From contig JAGGSM010000182.1 in assembly GCA_021159105.1 (NCBI GenBank), positions 1 through 11,900 of the forward strand: a DNA stretch of 11,900 bases, written 5' to 3'. Below, piece after piece: positions 1-8,013 of this stretch; positions within the stretch are counted from its first letter, which is position 1, and each line of letters opens with the position of its first letter. Source of the DNA: Candidatus Bipolaricaulota bacterium. GTDB taxonomy: Bacteria > Bipolaricaulota > Bipolaricaulia > UBA7950 > UBA9294. The notes beneath the pieces are model-generated. The model was not told where the DNA came from, did not search any database, and saw only the letters and a list, made by a program, of their open reading frames with translations. A program made the translations under genes and the position numbers.

Positions 1-71
1 AAGCACTTGGAGAAATCAAGAATGCTACACCAGAACTTCGTAGAAGTCTTATAGAACTTGACAAGAAGTAA
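1..71 (+). CDS. C-terminal end of an unidentified protein (partial)
   Basis: Reading from base 3 gives an open frame of 22 residues (starting ALGEIKNATPELRR, ending ELDKK) that stops at TAA 69-71. The other two plus frames stop earlier, at 41-43 and 52-54. The peptide looks like an amphipathic, charged helix and shows no recognisable motif. The next gene starts only 3 nt after the stop, on the same strand, which suggests one transcript and coupled translation. The start and most of the gene lie outside the window, so no function can be given. The call rests on the tight spacing and plausible composition. Confidence 0.55.
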   Translation, partial: ALGEIKNATPELRRSLIELDKK

Positions 72-74
72 GTT

Positions 75-266
75 ATGAAAAATGTAACAGAGATTATGAC
101 AGCAATAGCATTATTTGCTTTTGCTGTAGGGTTAGTGGTGTTTATGGCAACACTAGGAACTCTGTTGGCTCCTATTGCCTTATTTATACTTGGTGTAGCA
201 ATGATTATCTTAATAATGAGAGAACTTGAAAAAAAACCAAGAAATAAAAAAAGACGTAGGAAATGA
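75..266 (+). CDS. Small protein with two membrane segments and a basic tail
   Basis: This 63-residue protein is not recognised by family. Residues 9-27 and about 30-48 form two hydrophobic stretches separated by a short Gly-Thr/Ala-Pro turn, so a hairpin of two transmembrane helices in the inner membrane is likely. Residues 49-63 are strongly basic (10 of 15 are Lys or Arg), which would place the C-terminus in the cytoplasm by the positive-inside rule. Size, two helices and charged tail resemble class II holins, but many small phage membrane proteins look the same and no endolysin is visible beside it. ATG 75 follows the previous stop by 3 nt. Upstream there is only a weak purine-rich AAGAAG, so coupling to the upstream gene is likely. 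An internal ATG at 96 (Met8) would keep both helices. The gene converges on the giant minus-strand gene. Confidence 0.7.
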   Translation: MKNVTEIMTAIALFAFAVGLVVFMATLGTLLAPIALFILGVAMIILIMRELEKKPRNKKRRRK

Positions 267-271
267 CAATT

Positions 272-289
272 GCCTGGGTAAAACCAGGC
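272..289. terminator. Stem-loop in the convergent junction
   Basis: GCCTGG (272-277) pairs with CCAGGC (284-289) around a 6-nt loop, just after the TGA stop of the small membrane-protein gene. On the plus strand it is followed by a T-rich but interrupted stretch (TGTCTATCTTT). It could be a weak intrinsic terminator for the rightward genes. There is no clean U-run in either direction, so termination is inferred from position and the GC-rich stem. Confidence 0.45.
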
Positions 290-293
290 TGTC

Positions 294-335
294 TATCTTT
301 CCCTAGAACCACCACAGGTGGCTGTTAGAAAGATA
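294..335. terminator. Nested stem-loop over the stop codon of the giant gene
   Basis: The outer arms TATCTTTC (294-301) and GAAAGATA (328-335) can form 8 bp. Inside them CCACC (309-313) pairs with GGTGG (317-321) around a 3-nt loop. The outer right arm lies inside the last codons of the leftward giant gene, and its TAA (325-327) falls between the arms. Together with the 272-289 hairpin this gives two structures in a 58-nt convergent gap, as expected for a bidirectional transcription stop or an mRNA 3' end stabiliser. Neither strand has a typical U-run. Confidence 0.4.
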
Positions 336-3300
336 TTACGCCAAAACTTGCTTGCTCATATAATGCTGTGGGAATTACAATATCCCAAGGATCAGTTATC
401 GGAGGAGGAGCATTAAAGATCTCTCCGAACTTAGAGAATATATTACTATCATAATATGAAGCAATATGTAGGTCAAGAGCCTCAGCAAGTATTAATCCTG
501 TACCAACCTTTAATGGATTATTTTTAGAAATAGAATATATTATTTTTTGTATTCTCATCCAAAATGATGGAAATAATAAAATACCATGATCACTTAAATA
601 CTTAACTTCTTTTGGCATATTAACTTTGTAATCTACAAATGCCTCCATAACAGTAAGTACTATTTCCTCTTCATTCATTTTACGAGTTCTTTTTTTGCGA
701 CGAACATCTATTTTATTATTATTATTTTTCAAGTGAGTATATAATGTATATCTCGCAGCAATATCTGCCATTTGTACTAAATAAGAACCCATTCTTAATA
801 CTTCTGAATCAGGAGCTCCAAGAAATTCAGATAGAAATTTAGCAGTATCTTTATCTTTCTTTTTCTGCTTAACTCTCTTAGCAGAATTTACAAACTGATC
901 TCCTACTCTTCCTCCAAATTCACTCCACTTGCTTGCTGACTGTAAACTTTGACCAATACCTTTTATGGCATCATCAACACTCCATCCAGAATTAGCAAGA
1001 ACCATAATAGCTTTAGATATGTTATTAGGTTTAACTCCTCCAGATTTATGCAGCCCAAAATTTAATATCTTTTCAATATCTTCTTGTAATCCAGAAACAA
1101 CAGATCTATCTTTCAATAATATATCTGTTGATACTGACTGCATCATTCCATTTTGTACCATCGCAGCCATAGGATGTTTCTCAATATTTTTCTCTATTAT
1201 TTTAAGTTTTAATTTAAGTCTATCTTTCTTATCAGAATCAATTTCTGCATGCATTTCAAAAGTTGTCATAACATATTTGGATCTTAATTCACTCATCTCA
1301 GCAGATAATCCAATTGCTCTAGCCTGATTGACCATTATAGAACCAATTGGAACACCATATCCTGCAAGAATAATCTGATTAGATGCAATATCAGAAGCTA
1401 TTTTTTCCGGAGAAAGAATAACCCAAGCCTGTTTAACCAATACAACTGTCTTACGAAGGACATAAAACATTTTTTGAGGAGTACTGTCATTAGCAAAAGC
1501 AGGATCTTCATATCCAACTATCATATCATGCATATCTTTTCTAACAAGATCTATATGTTCATTAAATCCATTTATACGACTTAATTGTTCAGGCTCTTTA
1601 TATAGAGCTTTGATGTTTGGATGTTTATCTAAAAAGTCAGCGACAGTAGATCCGTCAGGAATAGATACAAACCACGGATGATCTTTTGCTTCCATCTTTC
1701 GTATTTTCTTATTCAATTTAGCTGCTTGCTGATCAGTATTAAGTTTCTTAATTTTATCCCCATAGACAATAAAGTTACGTGCTGCCTGAGTCTGTTTGAC
1801 CATAAGCATTTGAGCATAAGATCTCGCCAGCATATCAGCAGGATGATCAATAGTTGAACCCATTGAATCTAATTCTTCTTGCGTAAGAACTAGTTTATGA
1901 TATGGTTCATTTGTTTCATTTGAAACTTTTACAACATTTTCAGCCTTACCATTTTGTATATCTTTACCAACTACGATGTCATAATATTTAAAGTTTTCAG
2001 TAATACCTGCTCCACTTTGATTTGTTATTCTAGTTCTGTCTCTATAAGCTATACCATATTCATTACCACTTGGTTCTCGAATTACTTTCCATCCATTCTT
2101 ATGAGAAAATTCATTTGAACGAAGAGACCTGGCGTCAATAGCTCTAAATTCTTTTGCCTCAGAAAATACATCTCCAACCATATTTTCTCTAAAAGTTTTT
2201 CTGTCATTTGAGTTAGCCAAGGTTTGATCAGCAATTGCTTTGAGACCATTGGATAGTCTTTCTATCTCTGATGCCATATCTTGGTTCTGGGCCATAATGG
2301 TCATAGTTTTTCCAACATTGTCAGTATGTAGTAAAGCATATAAAGCAACCAAACGTTCAGCAGTTTCTTTTGCAAGATCTTCAGTAAAATCCATTTGTTC
2401 AATATTGTATGCTGAACCTTTACTGACTGTTGCTTTCTTAGCTAGAACCATCCCTAGTGCCTCTATCTTCAATATAGTATCATCAGATAAAGTAGAATAT
2501 CCCATCACTGCTTTAACTTTAAGTTCTTCAATCATCGTTGCTATTTCTACTTCAGGATCAGCACTTTTTTTAATTCTATTAAGATCACCATGTTCATTAA
2601 TAAGGTGGAAAATTGGAGCATAAGCTGTTGCTTTACCCATATTCTTTATATCCAAATCAGAAAGTTTATGTTCTTTACCTTTCTTATCTTCGTATCTTGA
2701 GTTCTTAATAAGTCTTTTGATCTTGGCAATAGTCTCTGTTTCAAATGTAGCCATCTCCTGCTCAGCTTCCATTTGAAGCTTCTCCATGATATTTAATGCA
2801 TAAAGATCACCTACTCTTGCTCTATCAACATATCCCTTCATTGATGCCATAGGTTCACTTACAGTCCATATATCTGTCAAAGCAAGTACCGTCTTCTTAT
2901 AAACATCGGACTTTCTCATAAGTTTTTTATGAGCCATGCCTCCATAATATTCAGAATTCGGAACCAACATATTCAATAGAAGTTGATTTGTATATATACC
3001 TGCAGCTTGATTAATTTCTCTCCATCCTTTTTCAATAACAGTATCAACAGCAGTCTTTTTTCTTACTTTTTTTCTATATTTACTTGTAGACAAGAGATCA
3101 TTTCTGGCATCAACAGCATCGTATGCAAGGGAACTCTTATCAAGAACAGTGCTATCAAGATCTTCTGCAATCTTGTTTCTTCCTATTGTTGCAGTATCTG
3201 GATCACGCATATTAAGATCATGACCTTGTTCCATTATAGATCTAATAGATTTCATAACATTGTCAAAATCTACCTCAGTGTCATTTCTAAGTATAAAATC

Positions 3301-6300
3301 TGAAAACTTTTTAAGAAGTCTATAAATTTTCCCCAGCAATGTCTTATTATCAATACCATTCTTAAGAGCTTCTCTAACTTCTGGTTCTGCTTCTAAAATA
3401 GCAACAAATTCAAGCAAGGCTCTAGTAGGATTTTTTTCATTAAACACTTTAGAATCTAATCTTTTCTTTATTGCTTTATCTTTTATCCCAGCAAATATTT
3501 CAAGTCTTCGATCTTTTATTTTAGACATATTATTTTTGACATATAAAACATCAGGATCGTTTGAAAAAGCTCCAATAAATCCTACTGATTTCTGGTGAGC
3601 TATTTCATGTACAATTTGTGTAGCTATTTCATCTATGGTTAATCCTGCATTGTCTGTAAGATAAACAATATCATCTTCTGTATTATATGAAGACTTGTTG
3701 TCTGTGTCAAAATTGCCCATGCCTCTATCTTCTATATATTGTTCAAGTTCAGGTCTTGCTTCAATTAATTGATCAAATTTGGCAAGTACTTCTCCATGAG
3801 TACTTCTCTCAACAGACTCATCTATAACTCCGTCATCATTGTAAAGTTTAGAACCATTATCTCTCTTCTCTGTAGAATTGAGTGCATCTGTTTCAACTAC
3901 GTTCATCATGAAGATATCAACTTCTGCAGAGTGAGCTTTACCAAGCTTCTTTGCCTTAGCCTTTTCCTGATCAGTAGACACTCCATCAAATACTGTTTTC
4001 AGTTTTCTGTTTGGAATGTCTTTATTGTTCCAGTTTGCATCATTGCTGACAAGCATGGAATCGTATCCGAAAAATTTATTCGTTTCTACTCCAATACTAC
4101 TAAGTTCTTTCGCTAAGAAAGGATGATCAAATTTAGCACCATTATAAGCAACCATATTTCCAATATCATTAGGCAATTGAGTAGCTATATTTTCCAACCA
4201 AGCATCATATCCTTCTCTTGTGAAGGTAAGAGCTCCATTTTTCTCCTCTATAAAATGAGAGACTCCATCTCTGAAGTAACTATATGGCATAAGTCCTTTG
4301 TCTTCATCTAATATCGCAGCATCATATTGTTCAGGAAATTCAGGTAGAAATTTTTCTTTAATTACTCTACCTGTTGGTTGTCCACCTGTATATTCTTCTG
4401 CATAGAATTCAAGAATAGTTGGTTCATTGAGAGGATTATTTTCCGTACTGAATGAAGTTTCAAGGTCATACTTCCAGTATATATCACCAGAATTTATCAA
4501 GTTCTTATATGCTGTAGTCTCATTCTTTAAATTTTTAACCTGATCTTCTTCACTTATATTACCTGATGAATCCTCATCACCTTCAAATCTAGGAGGAGCA
4601 TCATATGGTTCTTTTTCAAATGTATGCTCATGTCTATCATACTTACCATTTTCTTTTTCAGATAAAGCAAGATCTGCTTTTCCTTCTTTTGTAGTAAGAA
4701 ACTTATCTGCTTTCTCAGGAGTATATCCTTTGTTTGACTCAGAAGAAGAGGTGGTTCCAGAACCATCACTCTTTAGCTTTGTTGTCGGAGATGAATCCTT
4801 AAATCCAAAGAATTTATAACTATCAGCTATATCTTCTAATGCTTCTTGCTTTTTAATTCTATTTTCTCTTGCTTCAATCAATAATTCTTTTGCTTTTTTG
4901 TTGGAAAAATTACCACCAAACTGATAATTAGATATATATGTCATTGCTAATTGTTCTTCAATGTCATAACTCTTAGAAAGCTCAACAGAATTCTTTGTAT
5001 AGTGACTTGCATATACAAGATTGTAATATGGATCTGCATTGTTTGCATCATGAATCATTCCTGATGCATTATATGATGCAGTCTTAAATCCTTTTATTTC
5101 ATCTTTAGTAAGTGTTTCTCCATTGTATTCTCCTTTTGCAATTATGTCATCTAGCTCAGCTAAGGTATCCTCGTGACTCTTAAAGAAGATTGCAGCATCC
5201 AACCCATGGATTGTATTGACTGAAGCAGTTAAGCTGTTAGGAACCTCTGTGAGATACACTACATCTACTCCATTCTTTTTTGCAAGTACTTGTCTTCTTG
5301 AAGTCAATGGCATCTTGTACTTCTGAAGTATCTCAAAATGAAACTTTCCAAAATCTTTAATGTATTTATCGAATTGAGGATCTGTCATTTTAACTATGTC
5401 AGCATTCATAAAAGCTTCATATGTATTCTTGGCATAAAGCATTTCGGTATTACCACCAAGAGCAGAATTCACTATATAATTCCATGTCATAGCAGGAAGA
5501 ACACCTAATTGAGGTAAGTTCTTCTGACTGATTTTATCATTTTTTGATTCATTCATATATATATCAGAACTAAGTTTATACGCCTTTCCTATTCTCTCTT
5601 TAGGTCTCGATGTTGCACCACTCATCTCATTTTCAATTACTTCTCTCATTGTATTGGATAAATTCTCAGCAAAGAAAGATTCTATAATTTCATTTATTCC
5701 TTCAATGTTTACAATTTGAGTTGATGTTTTATTGGCTATCTTCTTTTCATAGAAGTCTTTACCATATTTGCTTATAGCAGCTTCATCTTTTTCAACAACA
5801 TCTCTTATCTTTTTCTTTATGAACTTTACAGATTCTTCGGTGGTTCCAGAACCAACAAGATGTGATATAACCGATTCCCTAAGCTCTGCAGATGTACCAG
5901 CTATAGCAGTGTTCTCTCCAGCTTGATAATTAGTAATCATTGTCATTGGCTTAGCAAGATTACGCATAGCCTTCTCTGCATTGTCTCCAAAGATTCCAAG
6001 ATTAGCAAGATCTTCCATTAACTTGAAAGTACCTTTGTCATCTGCTAATTGATCTTCAGATAATCTTCTGAGACCACGAAGAAGGATATGATATGCATCT
6101 TTCAATATAGGATCTTTTCCTATTTGATCTTTTGTATATCCAAGTTCAGTAAGTAAAGACATCGCTGAGTTTTTCCCAGCAATATCCTTATCCTTTCCTG
6201 CATTTTGCATGAATGAAAGCATAATACCTGATGCTGCAGCATCTAGTTTGGTTCTGTATGCTGTTGTAAGTTTACCTCCATTCTTTTGTGCTTTTCTTAT

Positions 6301-8001
6301 ATCAGATAATGCACCAAGAATATCTATAGTAGTCATAACTTTAGAATCAAAATTCTTCTTCATATCTCTTCCAAGATATCCAGATGCAAGATTCTTTATA
6401 AACAATGTTTGTCTTGTTGCATCTTTTGTTTTTCCCTTGAAGGTCTCTTCATACTGTTCAATAAGAGTATCAAGAGCAGGATCAAATCCAACTTCTTGTA
6501 TTTGTCTTATATCAAGACCAGATTCATCTATAATAGAACGAAGCATCTGATTTGATAATGACTGACCTAATGCAGTATTGGCATTAAATGTAACGGGATG
6601 TCCTTGAACCAACGCTCTGGCAAAATACTTATCCATCTGTTCATTTAAAAATGTAGACAAATACTCCATACGGGTGGTTCTGTAGATACCAATATGATGA
6701 TAAAAATCTTTTGAATTACCTGCTTGACTTACCAACTCAGGATAATACATGATTAATTGAAGCATAGGGTTCTCTCTTGATATAGAGCGTCCTATTTCAC
6801 TCTTAAAATTGTCATCCGTTGATCCTACAAAAGTTCCAAAGATAGCTTCTTGATCATTTTTGTTTGTTATTCCTGCCGCAGCATAAAGCTTTTTAAGTGT
6901 GACTTCCGGATCTATACTGTTTATATCCTCAAGATCCTTCAGTGTATTGTGTAGGTGCATCATAAAGGTATTCATTACAGGATTAATTCTTTGTCTCTTT
7001 TTGCTGAGAGTTTTAAGAAGCTTTTCGTGTTGTTCCACTACACCAGCACTGTCTTCGTCACCATTTCCCAAGTCTTTGATTTGAGGCTCATTCTCTTCAC
7101 TTACCACTTCACCTTCATTTAAAGGAGGCTTTGTATTTACTGGAATGACTAAGCGTGACAATCCTGCTGCAACACTCATTGTTTCTTCTGCTGCATCAAA
7201 TTCATATGTATCTTCATACTTACCAGAATCAAGACCCTTGTTTATAATGTTCTTGTTTTCTTGATCTTTTGCTTCATCATCTGTCATAAGGGCTTCATTA
7301 TTTACTCTTATAACTTCACGTTTTTTAAGAACAAGTACATTTTGTTTTTTCATACTTGTCTTGTCTTCTTTTTTGTAATCCGGATTAAGTATGGTTTTAT
7401 CCTTCTGTCTAACAATAAGACCAGTTTTTTCTAAATTACTTATTGCTATATCGCCTATTTTGGAATGAACTGCTGCAACAGCATCTGGTTCACCTATAAG
7501 ACGTACACCGCGTTGATTAAGAAGAATTCTGCCTATTGTTTGTTTAACTGGAATAGAGTTTATAAGTCTGGAACCATCAGTCGCTTTGAGACTATTTAAT
7601 ATATCTTCGTCTTTGATTCCAATGTTTCTTTCTACATTTGCTTCATTTTCAATTGATGAAACAATCTCATGAAAAGTAACAGCTCTAAACTTTATTTCAT
7701 TACCCATTTGGTTCTGTACCGCAGGATCTTCTGATGCTGTCATTCCCTCAAGAAGCTTATTGCTCTTCTTTGATTTTAAGATTGATTCTTTTATCTTTAA
7801 AAATATTTCAGGATTGCCTATAAGGTGTCTGACCTCATCAAGTGTAGCTGCTTGATCTGAACCAAAAAAAAGATTATATACCATTTGATTGCTAACTTTA
7901 GTTATGTCCCATTGCATAGACTTGTTGTTGGTTTGTCTTGTTGGATTGACTTTAGCAATTCCAACATCTTTGAATATATCGTTAGGTATTATACAATTCA
8001 T
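325..8001 (-). CDS. N4-type virion RNA polymerase fused to exonuclease and metallopeptidase
   Basis: This 2558-residue protein is a probable virion-packaged RNA polymerase, ejected with the genome to transcribe early phage genes. Single-subunit polymerase motifs appear in order: the TxxGR-like YRTTRM (440-445); motif A, Asp587 with SGI at 591-593; motif B, Arg680, Lys684 and Tyr692 (R-x3-K-x7-Y, the same spacing as T7 R627/K631/Y639); IHGLDAA with His932/Asp935; and motif C IHD, Asp985. The gap of about 293 residues from motif B Tyr to motif C Asp is far longer than in T7 (173) and near N4 vRNAP (about 273, from memory). A Ser/Thr/Lys linker, a DEDDh exonuclease domain and an HExxH peptidase domain follow, then a helical C-terminal part of about 960 residues. 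N4 gp50 has about 1000 residues before its polymerase core; here the core starts close to Met1. The start is supported by AAGGA six nt upstream of ATG. It is the last gene of the leftward unit. Confidence 0.85.
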   Translation of the reverse strand: MNCIIPNDIFKDVGIAKVNPTRQTNNKSMQWDITKVSNQMVYNLFFGSDQAATLDEVRHLIGNPEIFLKIKESILKSKKSNKLLEGMTASEDPAVQNQMGNEIKFRAVTFHEIVSSIENEANVERNIGIKDEDILNSLKATDGSRLINSIPVKQTIGRILLNQRGVRLIGEPDAVAAVHSKIGDIAISNLEKTGLIVRQKDKTILNPDYKKEDKTSMKKQNVLVLKKREVIRVNNEALMTDDEAKDQENKNIINKGLDSGKYEDTYEFDAAEETMSVAAGLSRLVIPVNTKPPLNEGEVVSEENEPQIKDLGNGDEDSAGVVEQHEKLLKTLSKKRQRINPVMNTFMMHLHNTLKDLEDINSIDPEVTLKKLYAAAGITNKNDQEAIFGTFVGSTDDNFKSEIGRSISRENPMLQLIMYYPELVSQAGNSKDFYHHIGIYRTTRMEYLSTFLNEQMDKYFARALVQGHPVTFNANTALGQSLSNQMLRSIIDESGLDIRQIQEVGFDPALDTLIEQYEETFKGKTKDATRQTLFIKNLASGYLGRDMKKNFDSKVMTTIDILGALSDIRKAQKNGGKLTTAYRTKLDAAASGIMLSFMQNAGKDKDIAGKNSAMSLLTELGYTKDQIGKDPILKDAYHILLRGLRRLSEDQLADDKGTFKLMEDLANLGIFGDNAEKAMRNLAKPMTMITNYQAGENTAIAGTSAELRESVISHLVGSGTTEESVKFIKKKIRDVVEKDEAAISKYGKDFYEKKIANKTSTQIVNIEGINEIIESFFAENLSNTMREVIENEMSGATSRPKERIGKAYKLSSDIYMNESKNDKISQKNLPQLGVLPAMTWNYIVNSALGGNTEMLYAKNTYEAFMNADIVKMTDPQFDKYIKDFGKFHFEILQKYKMPLTSRRQVLAKKNGVDVVYLTEVPNSLTASVNTIHGLDAAIFFKSHEDTLAELDDIIAKGEYNGETLTKDEIKGFKTASYNASGMIHDANNADPYYNLVYASHYTKNSVELSKSYDIEEQLAMTYISNYQFGGNFSNKKAKELLIEARENRIKKQEALEDIADSYKFFGFKDSSPTTKLKSDGSGTTSSSESNKGYTPEKADKFLTTKEGKADLALSEKENGKYDRHEHTFEKEPYDAPPRFEGDEDSSGNISEEDQVKNLKNETTAYKNLINSGDIYWKYDLETSFSTENNPLNEPTILEFYAEEYTGGQPTGRVIKEKFLPEFPEQYDAAILDEDKGLMPYSYFRDGVSHFIEEKNGALTFTREGYDAWLENIATQLPNDIGNMVAYNGAKFDHPFLAKELSSIGVETNKFFGYDSMLVSNDANWNNKDIPNRKLKTVFDGVSTDQEKAKAKKLGKAHSAEVDIFMMNVVETDALNSTEKRDNGSKLYNDDGVIDESVERSTHGEVLAKFDQLIEARPELEQYIEDRGMGNFDTDNKSSYNTEDDIVYLTDNAGLTIDEIATQIVHEIAHQKSVGFIGAFSNDPDVLYVKNNMSKIKDRRLEIFAGIKDKAIKKRLDSKVFNEKNPTRALLEFVAILEAEPEVREALKNGIDNKTLLGKIYRLLKKFSDFILRNDTEVDFDNVMKSIRSIMEQGHDLNMRDPDTATIGRNKIAEDLDSTVLDKSSLAYDAVDARNDLLSTSKYRKKVRKKTAVDTVIEKGWREINQAAGIYTNQLLLNMLVPNSEYYGGMAHKKLMRKSDVYKKTVLALTDIWTVSEPMASMKGYVDRARVGDLYALNIMEKLQMEAEQEMATFETETIAKIKRLIKNSRYEDKKGKEHKLSDLDIKNMGKATAYAPIFHLINEHGDLNRIKKSADPEVEIATMIEELKVKAVMGYSTLSDDTILKIEALGMVLAKKATVSKGSAYNIEQMDFTEDLAKETAERLVALYALLHTDNVGKTMTIMAQNQDMASEIERLSNGLKAIADQTLANSNDRKTFRENMVGDVFSEAKEFRAIDARSLRSNEFSHKNGWKVIREPSGNEYGIAYRDRTRITNQSGAGITENFKYYDIVVGKDIQNGKAENVVKVSNETNEPYHKLVLTQEELDSMGSTIDHPADMLARSYAQMLMVKQTQAARNFIVYGDKIKKLNTDQQAAKLNKKIRKMEAKDHPWFVSIPDGSTVADFLDKHPNIKALYKEPEQLSRINGFNEHIDLVRKDMHDMIVGYEDPAFANDSTPQKMFYVLRKTVVLVKQAWVILSPEKIASDIASNQIILAGYGVPIGSIMVNQARAIGLSAEMSELRSKYVMTTFEMHAEIDSDKKDRLKLKLKIIEKNIEKHPMAAMVQNGMMQSVSTDILLKDRSVVSGLQEDIEKILNFGLHKSGGVKPNNISKAIMVLANSGWSVDDAIKGIGQSLQSASKWSEFGGRVGDQFVNSAKRVKQKKKDKDTAKFLSEFLGAPDSEVLRMGSYLVQMADIAARYTLYTHLKNNNNKIDVRRKKRTRKMNEEEIVLTVMEAFVDYKVNMPKEVKYLSDHGILLFPSFWMRIQKIIYSISKNNPLKVGTGLILAEALDLHIASYYDSNIFSKFGEIFNAPPPITDPWDIVIPTALYEQASFGVISF
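328..3204 (-). other. Large C-terminal region of the virion polymerase protein
   Basis: Residues 1600-2558 are mainly charged helices with no enzyme motif that I recognise. Around residues 2130-2200 there is a more hydrophobic stretch (MFYVLRKTVVLVKQAW, then a Gly-Tyr-Gly-Val-Pro turn). The last 100 residues hold NMPKEVKYLSDHGILLFPSFWMRIQ, split here as NMPKEVKYLSDHG and SFWMRIQ, of a kind that recurs at the C-termini of long phage virion proteins as I remember them. In N4 the C-terminal third of gp50 is needed for packaging into the capsid, so the same role is inferred here. Confidence 0.5.
3262..3714 (-). other. HExxH zinc metallopeptidase-like domain
   Basis: Residues about 1430-1580 contain HEIAH (His1465, Glu1466, His1469) in a helix, preceded by a strand-like VYLTD and a helix starting LTIDEIA. 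This is the usual layout of small phage zincin domains. Glu1501 (RRLEIF) and Glu1531 (ALLEF) are candidates for the third zinc ligand. Such domains occur in phage 'polyvalent' proteins that are ejected with DNA. Possible targets are host defence proteins, or the virion protein itself for release or maturation; neither is shown by the sequence. The active-site motif is intact. Confidence 0.75.
3847..4494 (-). other. DEDDh (DnaQ-like) 3'-5' exonuclease domain
   Basis: Residues about 1170-1385 carry all the signature residues in the right order. Exo I is YDLET with Asp1179 and Glu1181. Exo II is AYNGAKFDHPFL with Asn1287, Phe1291 and Asp1292. Exo III is HSAEVD with His1357 and Asp1362 (H-x4-D with Ala at the usual place). 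The histidine makes it the DEDDh subtype, as in DnaQ epsilon, RNase T and oligoribonuclease, which use two metal ions to remove 3' nucleotides from DNA or RNA. All five catalytic residues are present, so activity is expected. The substrate cannot be read from sequence: early RNA, host DNA or phage DNA ends are all possible. Confidence 0.85.
4507..4779 (-). other. Low-complexity linker between polymerase and exonuclease
   Basis: Residues about 1075-1165 are rich in Ser, Thr, Gly, Lys, Glu and Asp (for example GSGTTSSSES) and have almost no hydrophobic core residues. This looks like a flexible tether separating the polymerase from the nuclease domain. It would also be an accessible site for proteolytic processing, though nothing in the sequence proves cleavage. 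Confidence 0.6.
4807..6714 (-). other. Single-subunit RNA polymerase core (domain)
   Basis: These are residues about 430-1065 of the giant protein. Catalytic residues seen are the two metal-binding aspartates, Asp587 (motif A, DAAASGI) and Asp985 (motif C, IHD), plus the nucleotide-binding Arg680, Lys684 and Tyr692 of motif B (RNLAK...TNY). Arg444 in RTTRM corresponds by position to N4 Arg424 and T7 Arg425, and Gly592 to the conserved T7 Gly542. H-x-x-D-A-A at 932-937 matches the HSxDxSH element that precedes motif C in T7-like and mitochondrial enzymes. All expected key residues are present, so the polymerase is predicted to be active. The preceding residues 1-430 would hold the promoter-recognition part by analogy with N4, where vRNAP reads hairpin promoters on single-stranded DNA. 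Confidence 0.85.
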
Positions 8002-8007
8002 TAAAGT

Positions 8008-8013
8008 TCCTTA
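8008..8013 (-). promoter_or_regulatory. Ribosome binding site overlapping the upstream stop codon
   Basis: On the minus strand TAAGGA lies 6 nt before the ATG at 8001. Its TAA is the stop codon of the 1256-aa gene, so terminating ribosomes sit directly on the initiation site of the giant gene. This favours coupled, roughly equal translation of the two proteins and supports the chosen start. Confidence 0.7.

Noticed and set aside
309..321. The CCACC-ACA-GGTGG hairpin (5-bp stem, 3-nt loop) has the size of an N4 vRNAP hairpin promoter.
   Set aside because: It lies at the convergent end of two units, overlaps a larger stem over the stop codon, and has no early gene positioned downstream. A terminator or 3'-end role fits better.
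4554..4769. A minus-strand 71-codon frame inside the giant gene.
   Set aside because: It overlaps the linker-exonuclease region in another frame, has no clear ribosome binding site, and has a composition typical of a frame-shifted shadow.
4807..6714. A two-barrel (DFDxD-type) RNA polymerase of the crAss-like phage kind.
   Set aside because: No DxDxD-type metal motif was found. The separated Asp587 and Asp985 with an R-x3-K-x7-Y motif B are those of single-subunit T7/N4 enzymes.
8011..8013. Reassignment of TAA as a sense codon, making one 3818-aa protein.
   Set aside because: All three minus-strand ORFs end in TAA, each downstream start has its own good Shine-Dalgarno sequence, and there are no other internal TAA codons in the long frames. 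A normal stop is the simplest reading; leaky readthrough is kept as a separate finding.
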